Shown here piece by piece: positions 1 to 9,745 of a stretch of DNA of 21,140 nt (positions are counted from its first letter, which is position 1; every line of letters begins with the position of its first letter). Origin of the DNA: Irineochytrium annulatum. Lineage: Eukaryota > Chytridiomycota > Chytridiomycetes > Chytridiales > Chytridiaceae. Location of the stretch: the NCBI GenBank assembly GCA_027600665.1, contig JADGJL010000438.1, positions 1-21,140 on the forward strand, read 5' to 3'. The notes beneath the pieces were generated by a model. It did not search any database and had not been told where the DNA came from. It worked only from the letters and a program-made list of their open reading frames with translations. Made by a program: the position numbers and the translations under genes.

Positions 1-1345
1 GAGGATGAGAAGGGGGGTGATGTTGACGAAGAGGAGGAGGAGGAGGACGAGGAGGGGGAGGAGGTCGATGTTGAGGTTTGTTGTGGATTGATTTTTTTTT
101 TTTTTTTTCGCTTTAGGCGCTAACTGCGGTGATTATAGTCGGACGAAGAGGAGGCCATCTACAAGACCGAGCTTGAAGCCGAAGCCGCCGGCTTGAGTTT
201 TAGCGAGTACCTCGCGAAAAAGGCGACGGAAGTTGAGGAGAAGGGCGGCAAGAAGGGCGCAGCGGCGAAGAACGCCAAGGGGAAGAAGGGCACCGCTGCT
301 CCCCCGGAGGAGAACACCAAGAAGAAGCGGAAAACGCAGGCCGAGCTCGAGGCTGAGGAGGAGAAGGAGTTGGCGAAGATGATGATGTCGAAAAAGGATC
401 GGCGGCTGTACGGCCAGATAGAGTTCGGGAGAAAGAAGCGCGAGGCTGAGGTGAGGATTTGCCGCGCGATTCATTCTCAGATAAGTTCACTGACGACTTC
501 GCTCCGCATTGTAGGAGGCAAAACTCCGTGAGCGCCGTGTAGCCATCGACAAAGCGAAGACAAAGGGACCCGCGGCCGCTGCGTCAAAGAAGCGGAAAGC
601 GGACGAGGTTATCGAGTCCGCCGAAGAGGCGATGGAGTCCCCGCCCGCGAAGAAGGCGAGCAAGACAGCCGCCGCTTTAAAAAAGGCAGCCGTGGCGGAG
701 TCCCCCGCTGCCGAGGCGGCGCCCGCGAAGAAGCAAAAGGGCAAAGCCGGCAAGAAGGCCGCCGTGGTCGAGGACGTTCCTGTCGAGGACGCACCTGTGC
801 CGAAGAAACCGAAAGGAAGTCTTGAGAAGCACGTCACGATCCTTGCGGACCCGGTTGACCGCGCGCCTGCGAAGAAGAACGCGCCCACGGGGAGCCCCGC
901 CAAGAAATCGGCCATGAAGGAGACGACGCCGAGCGTGGCTTCGTCGCCCGAGCTTGCTTCGAAGAAAGGGAAGAAGGGCGGTGCGGCGGGCAAGAAAGCC
1001 CAACCGGAGGCGATGGAGATTGAGGAGGCGCCCGCTGCGAAGAAGGGCGGCAAGGGGAAGGTCGTTGAAGCTGTGGGAAAGAAGGCTCCCCTAGACGAGG
1101 TTGAGAAGAAGCATGCTGAGGAGGCGAAGGGCGGGAAGGGGAAGAAGGGTAACGGGGCGAAGGAGGTAGAGGTGAAGAAAGCGCCTGAGGCTGCGAAGAA
1201 GGCGCAGGCTAAGAACGAGGCGCAAGTGAAAGAAGCCTCACCGGCGGGGAAAAAGGGTGCGGGGAAGCAACAGGAGAAGAAGGGAGGGAAGGGCGACGCG
1301 CTTAAGCAGACAAAGGGCGGGATGATTAAGAAAAAAAAGCATTGA
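1..1345 (+). CDS. NOP7: Pescadillo/NOP7 ribosome-biogenesis protein, C-terminal part (5' end outside window)
   Basis: Three exons are visible: 1-75, 139-450 and 515-1345 (stop TGA at 1343), all joined in phase 0, giving about 405 residues. The introns are 76-138 and 451-514; they carry GCTAAC and CACTGAC branch-like sites. The first exon is an acidic Glu/Asp run. It is followed by a charged helix and the family signature ELAKMMMSKKDRRLY, then GRKKREAE, as near the C-terminus of PES1/Nop7. Known members act in the nucleolus in the PeBoW (Nop7-Erb1-Ytm1) complex for 27S pre-rRNA processing and 60S assembly. The N-terminal pescadillo domain and BRCT domain must lie left of the window. Oddly, roughly 240 residues of Lys/Ala/Gly-rich repeats (APAKK, GKKG, KKAPE types) follow the point where yeast and human proteins end. 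The family call is strong; the tail's function is unknown. Confidence 0.88.
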
Positions 1346-1429
1346 GGGAGTGCGGTTAATTGTTTGCTGGAGTGTTCGAATTTTCTCGGTTATTACTCGA
1401 AGTCTTTTCGCGTTTTTTCACGCTCACTC

Positions 1430-1435
1430 TTTATT
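1430..1435 (-). terminator. Poly(A) signal (AATAAA on minus strand) for the GALT gene
   Basis: TTTATT on the plus strand reads AATAAA on the minus strand, about 177 nt past the GALT stop codon. It sits inside the 3' untranslated region of the convergent pescadillo gene. Confidence 0.4.
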
Positions 1436-1470
1436 AAGCTGGTTATCCTTGGAACCAATGAACACGAACG

Positions 1471-1476
1471 AATAAA
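1471..1476 (+). terminator. Poly(A) signal AATAAA for the pescadillo gene
   Basis: A perfect AATAAA lies about 125 nt after the pescadillo stop codon, followed by a T-rich stretch. It also lies on the far side of the opposing GALT signal, so the two convergent transcripts probably overlap at their 3' ends. Confidence 0.5.
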
Positions 1477-1611
1477 AAGTTTTTAGTTACACAGATGTGA
1501 AGATAAAAAAGAGTACAAAGAAAAATCCGACGACAGGTACAGTACAGATACACATACAATATCCACAATCATCAGCAACAGAAAGCATCTCGGGAACGCA
1601 TTCCCAATATC

Positions 1612-3284
<1,673 letters not shown>

Positions 3285-3375
3285 GCTGATGCAGTCCGTC
3301 GCGCGGCTGGTTGAATGCTCGAAGATTCGTGACAAACCGGTCTCGTTTCGCGTTTTCTCGTTTTCCGCCATCACG

Positions 3376-3812
3376 ATGTTCCGCCGATGCTGCTCCAGCC
3401 GGGGTCCCATGCGGTCGTTCCCAACAGCGGCAGCAAACGGTCCCTCAGTATTCTCCCAGTCCGCGGCATCCGCGACGCGATCAACACCATCCTTCTCAAT
3501 GCCGAAATCTACACCCGCATCACAACCGTCCGCGAGCCCGTTCTCGACCTTCACAGCATCAGCATCGGGTGCGGGGAGGGCCAGTCCCGTAGGAGGGTTT
3601 GGGAGGGCTTCAGCTATGTCTTCTGACGCGATTGTAAGTTCTTTCTGCAGTGGGCTTTTGAACGTTTCTTATTCTCCGACTTTTCTTGCTCTTATACTGA
3701 CCGTTGTTCCGCTGAAAAGGCGAGACCAACGATCCTAGCCGAGGCCCTGGCCTTGCGCGCGCGCATGTCCATGCTCATATCCATATCAGACTTAGGAGAT
3801 GATGGGGTATAG
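3376..3812 (+). CDS. Possible small spliced gene, unidentified (low confidence)
   Basis: A tentative plus-strand reading: ATG at 3376, exon to 3633, intron 3634-3719, second exon 3720-3812 ending in TAG, about 116 residues. The intron looks good (GTAAGT donor, ATACTGACC branch region, pyrimidine-rich tract, GAAAAG acceptor). The product is Ser/Ala-rich and then has a helical end, ILAEALALRARMSMLI. Against it: codon third positions in this frame are not C/G-biased, and another plus frame (open 3327-3628, containing RGIRDAINTILLNAE) is far more biased. The minus strand, in the GALT frame, is also open here and could be spliced to an ATG at 3784. I recognise no family in any of these readings, so this stretch is coding-like but unresolved. 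Confidence 0.22.
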
Positions 3813-4239
3813 TAGGTCTTTTTATCGTTGTCGTTATTCTACGCCTAATGCGGGCTCTTTCATTAAAGGCATGAAAGTTCTAATTTAATCCCGTCCCCTA
3901 TCCTTATATTCCGACCCCATCAAACCATCCGTCGTGTGCTTTCGATGTGCCAACTCCTCCTTCGATTCGACCAACGCTTCTTTCTCACGAACCAATGGGG
4001 GCAGGGTTAAAAAGATATAGGAGTAGGATGGATGACACGGGCGTGGCAGCGCGAAGACAGAAGCGGCGAAATAATATGAGGAGGAACCCTGGACGGTGGG
4101 TGGATGAAGATAAGAGGATGCGGAGGCGAGGGTAGAAGAATGGGGGATAAAAGGATTCTACACATGAGGTCGATGAAAGGTGGGAAAGTTTATCCTTCAG
4201 GCCGGGACGTTGCAGCTGTATATCCTTTTTTTTTTCTTG
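3813..4239. other. Intergenic stretch, no gene recognised
   Basis: No open frame here has biased codon usage or a recognisable motif. An inverted CCAAT box (plus-strand CCAAT near 3991) and AT-rich patches suit promoter or untranslated sequence between the GALT side and the 3' end of the I78 inhibitor gene. A run of 11 T lies near 4225-4235. Confidence 0.4.
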
Positions 4240-4245
4240 TTTATT
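4240..4245 (-). terminator. Poly(A) signal (AATAAA on minus strand) for the I78 inhibitor gene
   Basis: Plus-strand TTTATT reads AATAAA on the minus strand about 200 nt after the inhibitor's stop codon. No other gene end is near enough to use it. Confidence 0.4.
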
Positions 4246-4441
4246 CAAATTGCAAAAGATTGGCATTATGGGCTAAATACAGGAATAACGCAAACACACA
4301 CACTGATGAACAGGATAACCACTTCTCCCTCAATCACCGCCATCCACCCCTTCCCTGGTTCGGCCGCAACACTTAGACTCCCTCACATGCATTCATCCCT
4401 GCAGCACCTTCTCAACAATCCCTATTGATTCGTGTAGCCGT

Positions 4442-4694
4442 TTAGTGTCGTTCATAACAACGAAACGACAAACCATTCTTCGTCCAAATCGTCACCCGCT
4501 CCGGCTTGAAGTCCATCGTCGCCATCTGACCATCTGCAACCACCCACAGTTCTTATTAGCCACGGTTAACCCACTCAGGAAACACGCATACCCTCCAAGA
4601 TTCGATGCTGAGGAGGCAGCTCGTTGGCTGGCACGCTCGAGATTTGCTTGCCGACGAGGGAGTGCCACTGCTGCGTGGGGAGGACGAGGGGCAT
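4442..4694 (-). CDS. Peptidase inhibitor I78 family protein
   Basis: Two exons, 4694-4592 and 4533-4442, flank a 58-nt intron (GTATGC donor, GGCTAAT branch region, GGTTGCAG acceptor). They give a 64-residue protein ending in TAA. The order WHSLVGK (residues 10-16), LPPQHRIL (26-33) and MATMDFKPERV (38-48), with a Cys near the end (FRCY), matches the I78 family, whose conserved core is an LVGK start and a TMD(F/Y)xPxR loop. The family includes a small Aspergillus elastase inhibitor. No signal peptide is visible, so the product is probably intracellular, unlike the secreted fungal examples. An in-frame ATG at 4808 would add 38 residues without motifs, and that sequence looks like 5' leader. The target protease is unknown. 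The fold assignment rests on motif order over a short length. Confidence 0.72.
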
Positions 4695-6136
4695 GATGGA
4701 GGGAATGGAGGTTGGGTGAAGGTGGGCAAAACGTGGTGAAAGTGGAGGAATAACGGATTTCGTTGAAATTGACGAATAGCCTTCATGATGTGGAAGGAGA
4801 CTGTCCATCGCATGCCATTGTTCGCGAGCCCTGATCGCGCTCCGATCTCTTTGGGTTGAACAAAGCTCAATTTCTTCTTTTTCTTTTTTTTGATACGGGA
4901 GATTCAGAAGAACGAGAGCGCTTCATCCTTCATCATCCTCCATCATCATGTTTTGTTTGCCCGTATCGCTTATTGCTCCCTCTCACCTATTTTGCTAGTT
5001 TTTATCTCGCTCCTTATATTGTTTTGGCTTATATTATCTCGTGCCGTGGAAGACATTAAAAAAAATTGTGTATCCGACGAAGATAGAAACTTGATGTCGT
5101 CTCTCGACTTTCATCACTTGGCCCTTCCCTATCATCTCCTTCGCACTCACCAATCATATACGATGGGGCTCCTTTATTGCGCCTGCTTTCTCTGGTTTAG
5201 ATCCCGCTCCGTGCTCAACACGCACAGCAATTCCGCGCAATACTCAAGTTTCCATTTCGACATTCTTACTTACGGTAATGACCAGGCTTCGGCCGCCCGT
5301 CCCACGCACCCCGTCCTAGTCATCCAGTCTCGAACACAGCTAGACTCGGCTTCGCCCCTAGCACTAATTCTAACGAGAGGGTGCTGTAAAGAGAAGTAAC
5401 CCTCTGAAATCAAAGGAAGGCAAACATGTAGATGAAGAGAAGTTTGAATAAAAAGCAAGACAAGTGTAACATGCAAGGGTCTTGCGAATAACGCGTTACC
5501 AGGGTGAAATAAGATGAGAGTCGAGCGGTCATCAGAAATCGAGGTGATCGCGCTGTAATCAGAACGTAATCAAGGCGATCGTGGTTACTGTACGGATACC
5601 TTCAACTTCGTGCGCAATCATCCAAGAGGGCATCCAGCCAGCTTTACTTTATCCTGGGGCGTCTCGGAGACGGGCATTATCTCAAATTCGGTGCAACGAC
5701 TCGCACCGCCTTTCACCTGACGTCTCTGCACCCTATTCCTTCCTGAATGCCAAGTAACCATGCTCTCAAACCAGCGGCGTCTTTGCGAAAGAGCTGACCA
5801 CTTCGATCGACATCATAGGCATAGGGGCAGAACTCACCGTAATTTTCAGCGGATCGGTGACAGGCATTCAGTGCTGGTGATGGAGCAAAGGAGACGTCTA
5901 GCGACGGCGAACGGGTCGCGGGGCAGGGGTGGGGTCGAATGCACGTCTTACCTCGAGGTCTTCGTGTCGGTTGAAAGATCCTGAAGGCCGACTCTTTTGT
6001 CGCCCCCTTCAAGCTACGGCTTTAGATCCCTTACATGATGTTACTCGATCTTCAGCAACTAGTGGTGGTTGTACGCGTAAATCTGGCCACGTAGACCTCC
6101 AGGCTCCTTGGTGGACGTGGCGCTTATTTGACGAGA
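4695..6136. other. 1.4 kb without a recognisable gene
   Basis: Several open frames occur, the longest at 4890-5399 on the plus strand (169 codons, hydrophobic in the middle). None shows the strong C/G third-position bias of the neighbouring genes, a family motif or convincing splice sites. 4870-4890 is a pyrimidine tract. The left part presumably holds the I78 promoter and the right part the promoter of the flavin-reductase-like gene. I saw no tRNA or transposon ends. Confidence 0.45.
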
Positions 6137-6999
6137 ATGGAAAGAGACCATGCTCGCGAGGGCCTCGATGGCGCCGCGGACCCAGCAACCGTTGTCGAGG
6201 TGCCGCGACATCTTCTCTCTCGGCCTCTGTACTGCAATCCGGTGACATTGCTCGTTTATGTCTTTAAATATAAATGCGAATACGCAGCTGACGCCAAAAA
6301 TGTGGCTCCCGTGACCAGGTGTGTTTCTTAAGCACCGCCGCCTCCATTCCTGCATCCTCAGCGACTCCAGCTGCATCCTCTGACTCCTGCCGACCCGTTC
6401 GCATCCAGCATAACATCATGACGGTGTCATGGCTGACACCTCTTGACAATCAAGGCCGCTTCTTCATGTCCCTTAACTCGAATCGTCACTCAGCCCTCCT
6501 CCTGCTCCACAATCCGTTATTCTGCCTCTCGGTGCCTGTCAAGGGCATGGAAAAACTTCTTCTGCTCGCCGGCGGGTCATCGGGCCGCGACTGCGCCGAG
6601 GGCGAGGGGAAGCTCCCGGCAGGCGAGATGTGCGAGCTCGGTTGGGGCGTTAGACCCTCTTCGTTGGACGCGACAACACCAAGGCTGAGAGCCGTTATGC
6701 GATGCGTCGCGCACATCCAGTGCAGAGTGGAGGAACGGCCCGCTGCGGTCGCGGGGCACGAGCGGCTGTTCTGTATTGTGGAGAAAACTTGGGTTCGGGC
6801 AGGATACTGGGACGGGAAACGCATTGGGCCTCGGCGCGCAGTGGATTTGTATGGGAAACCGATTAAATATGAGGATGAAGATGAGTTGCGGACGAGGAGC
6901 TTACCAGGATTGCTCAGTTTTTTGGGGTCGAAGACGTTCGCGGAGATGGCGCCGTACGAGGAGGGGGAATTAGAGGAACGGCATAAACGTTTTACATGA
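6137..6999 (+). CDS. Flavin reductase-like (FMN-binding split-barrel) protein
   Basis: Exon 1 is 6137-6241 and exon 2 is 6319-6999; the 77-nt intron has a GTGACA donor, a GCTGAC branch site and a CCAG acceptor. The product is 261 residues. Splicing restores the classic start of the flavin-reductase-like domain: RPLYCNP from exon 1 joins VCFLST from exon 2. This is followed by NIMTVSWLTPLDNQGRFFMS, SNRHSALLLLHNP and FCLSVPVKGMEKLL, the strands that bind FMN in this family. Members reduce flavin with NAD(P)H or act as flavin-dependent oxidoreductases; the substrate cannot be told here. A Ser/Ala/Pro-rich insert of about 20 residues sits between LST and NIMT, where homologues usually have a short turn. 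The C-terminal 60 residues are charged. No targeting signal is evident, so it is probably cytosolic. The family is firm, the reaction is not. Confidence 0.85.
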
Positions 7000-7683
7000 T
7001 GGCAGTTGCCTTAATCACCCAATCCCGTCTCCATTTTTCAGCTTGGCTGCCGTGATCATTAATACATTTTACTGGGAACGATATCATGCCCAGCGGCATT
7101 TCGCAATTAAACTACTCCCTACCGCTATGGACGCGCGAAGTCAATGGAGGTTTTTTTTGGCCGCATGGACACTAAGGTTACTGAAATCTTTCGGTTCGGG
7201 CAGGCGAAAGGGGTATATCATTTTATCCACTGCTGTAGGCGCCACTAAGACGTGTAACTGCTCCTATAGTTTACAATGCTCTCAAGTAGTATCCAGCTAG
7301 TTTTATGCCGTAATTATGTTCGTCGAAAATGCTCAGTATTGGGCTGAGGGCCAAATGTTGTCATGAAAGGTTGCGAGAGCAACGAAATGATTTCCAAAGA
7401 TTGTTTATTCTTCGGAATTTAATATTCCAAGCTCTCGTTTGTAAGGTAGAAGGGTGTTGACAGAGCATTTACAATTCACACAATGAGGTCGACGGCATTT
7501 ATATAGCAGGATACATGTCAAAGAGGTGTAGGCAAAACAAAAGTAGTAACAGAAGTTGAAGGCAATGTGAACAAGTGAAAACGCAAAAAAGGCATTCACA
7601 TAAGGGTTTCAGTCTATAACGGACAATCACAACGCGTCGTCGCTCAACGACGACCCACCCAAAACCAGCATCGAATCAAACGT
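7000..7683. other. Intergenic, convergent 3' ends
   Basis: This AT-richer stretch lies between the ends of the flavin-reductase-like gene and the glucoamylase gene. No open frame with coding bias or splice structure stands out. It contains the likely glucoamylase poly(A) signal near 7404. Confidence 0.45.
7404..7409 (-). terminator. Candidate poly(A) signal for glucoamylase
   Basis: TTTATT on the plus strand is AATAAA on the minus strand, about 275 nt past the glucoamylase stop. The distance is long, so a closer variant signal may be used instead. Confidence 0.3.
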
Positions 7684-9626
7684 TTATGCACGCGCAGCGC
7701 GTCTCCGCCTGGTGATGCTGTTGTTCGGCTGCCCGCCGTTGACGACCGCTATCATGTTCTGCCTCGCGAGGCTGGCAGAGATCAAGCTGGCGTAGCTCCA
7801 CGTGAGGTCGTTGACGCCCGTGGCCACACCCGACGTCCTCGAGAACTGCTCGTTGAGCGCGAAACCCGCGCCGGCGTGCGTCTTGACGGTCCTGGCGTAC
7901 GAGTCCGCAAGCGACTGCAGGCTGCCGACGATGTTGTTGAACTGGGTGCTGCCGGCGCTGTAGGTGGTTCCCGAGGTGAGGCCCGACACGGCGAGGCCGG
8001 CGGGGCGGGCGCCGGAGAAAAAGGGGAGGTTGAGGGACGAGACGGTGACCTTGCCAGCTTGGAGGTAAGCCGTGGCGGTCTTGTAGTAGAGCTCGCTGTA
8101 GGCCAACGTAGCAAGGAACCATGGGTTCGCGACGCCGCCGTTGTTGTTGTTGGCGGAGCCGTCGTAGACGTCGCCGGTGTATCGGCCGATAGCGTAGGCG
8201 AGGGGCAGGCCAGATCCATCGACGAGAGAGCCTTGGTTGATGGGGTACTCGGCCTTAAAGTCGTTCGCGAAGACGTAGGCCGTGTTGAGGATGCGGTCGT
8301 CAGAGGGAGAGAGGATGCCGTCCGCCATGGCGTTGTGGATGGCGCCGAGAGGGATGGCGGCGTCGAGCTTCTGGTCCGAGCTGCCCCGGCCGACGAGGCC
8401 GGTATTGGGGAAGAAGAAGGAGTTCATCATGCCGTCAAGGGTGGACGCGGCGGCGGCCCAAGCCTTGCTGTTGGCGGTGTCGCCAAGGGATGCCGCAAAA
8501 GCCGCACCCTCGTGGAGAGCACGACGCTGCGCTCCGAGAGTCCAGAAGTAGATGCCGCGGCGCTCCTCCCAGAGGTCGCAACCGTCCGTGTTCTGATAGT
8601 TGGCAGGCTGGGCGACAAAGTTGAGGTCCGCGACGACGACACCTTGCGTGCCGTTGTAAATGTTGAGCACGCGGGACATGTCACCAGTCTTAGAGAGGTA
8701 GGCGTTGGCAAACCGGATGAAGGACGAGGCGCGGAGCGCAGGGCCGTCGTTCTGGGGCCTACACCAGCCGCCGGTGAAGTCCTGGCCGTTGACGAGGACC
8801 TTAGCTTCACCGAGGCCGCCCTGAAGGGGGATCTGCTGGATGCCGTGCGTGAAGGCCTGGTAGTCGGCGAAGAGGGCGGGAGCAGAGGAGTCACCGGTGA
8901 CGTAGAGGTCGTTGACCGCTGTCATGACGAGCGAGGCATCACGAATCCAGTGCTAGTTGTATACACAATGATCAGTTTTTGATCAACGGCGAGAGCCACA
9001 AATAGCAAAAACACTTACGTAGAAGTAGTTGTTGATGGTGTTGCTTTGCGGGGCAGCGACGACGACGCCGGGGCTGGTGTTGGCCGGGTGGATGTTCGCC
9101 TTCAGTTTCTGTTGAAGGGGGTAGAGTAGGTATTTAGTGGAACTGTCAAAGTAACAAATGCCCAGCAATCCAAGCTACTCACAGTCACGGCGGCCGGGAA
9201 GGCCGAGCTGAACCACGACGTGATGTCGGCCTGGGGGCCGAGCGTCGGCGGCGGAGGCGGGGGCCCCTGCTTGACGGGGTAGTTGCAACCCTGCCCGCAC
9301 CCGTTGTCGTAGTACTTCGTGCCGGAAACGTCGTACTCGATGTAGAACTGCGCGATGCCGTTCGAGTCGATCGGGCAGTTGAAGCTCCAGGTCTCGTAGT
9401 TGTTGCTTGCGGGTCCGGAGGCGTAGACGGCATTGCAGGAGCCGGACCAGGTCCCCGAGAGCGTGTCGTACTTCACGAAGATGGCCTTGTTGAAGGCAAG
9501 GTTCTGGACGTTAATGGTGCCCTTCAGCGTGGTGCCGTCATAGGTGTAGCCGATGAGGTTAACTTGGGTGGACGCGGCGGCCGAGGCGACCAGCGCCGTG
9601 ATGGCTGCAACAGTGGTGAGGAGCAT
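7684..9626 (-). CDS. Secreted glucoamylase, N-terminal CBM21 plus GH15 catalytic domain
   Basis: Exons 9626-9183, 9108-9019 and 8952-7684, all phase 0, encode 600 residues. The enzyme releases glucose from the non-reducing ends of starch outside the cell. Residues 1-19 are a signal peptide (MLLTTVAAITALVASAAAS). Residues 20-118 form a CBM21 starch-binding module with NYETWSFNCPI and FYIEYDVSGTKYYDN, close in pattern to the Rhizopus enzyme. A proline-run linker covers 119-131, and GH15 follows. The general acid is Glu307 in DGCDLWEE; the catalytic base is Glu546 in ALNEQFSRTSG, followed by DLTWSYASL. The CBM is N-terminal, as in Mucorales; Aspergillus enzymes instead carry a C-terminal CBM20. 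The C-terminus is a short Arg/Ala-rich tail. A GTGGGG box (9680-9685), matching the Mig1/CreA consensus, and an inverted CCAAT (9741-9745) lie upstream; catabolite repression is an inference. Confidence 0.94.
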
Positions 9627-9745
9627 GGTGTTTTCGCGATAGGAAGAGGGATAAAGCGCGTCGAGCTCAGTGCTGGCCGGTGGGGGAGGGTGCTGTAGAC
9701 TTGGGAGGAGGTGCTGCGGGCCGCTGAGGATGCTGACGGCATTGG
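9627..9745 (-). promoter_or_regulatory. Proximal promoter/5' leader of the glucoamylase gene
   Basis: On the minus strand, a CCAAT box (9745-9741) lies 115 nt upstream of the start ATG. A CCCCCAC element (plus-strand GTGGGG, 9680-9685) fits the SYGGRG site bound by Mig1/CreA repressors. Both are short motifs that occur by chance, so they are suggestive only. Confidence 0.3.

Noticed and set aside
487..1053. Minus-strand 188-codon open frame opposite pescadillo
   Set aside because: It is a complement of the Lys/Ala-rich tail and gives a Phe/Ala/Ser-rich chain typical of antisense shadows.
4890..5399. 169-codon plus-strand frame with a hydrophobic centre, possible membrane protein
   Set aside because: Codon use is unbiased and AT-rich, unlike every supported gene here. 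The hydrophobic part comes from a pyrimidine-rich stretch, and no motif or splice signal supports it.
7876..8982. 368-codon open frame on the plus strand
   Set aside because: It is antisense to the GH15 glucoamylase, which has catalytic motifs. The plus product is a Gly/Val/Glu-rich mirror without family features.
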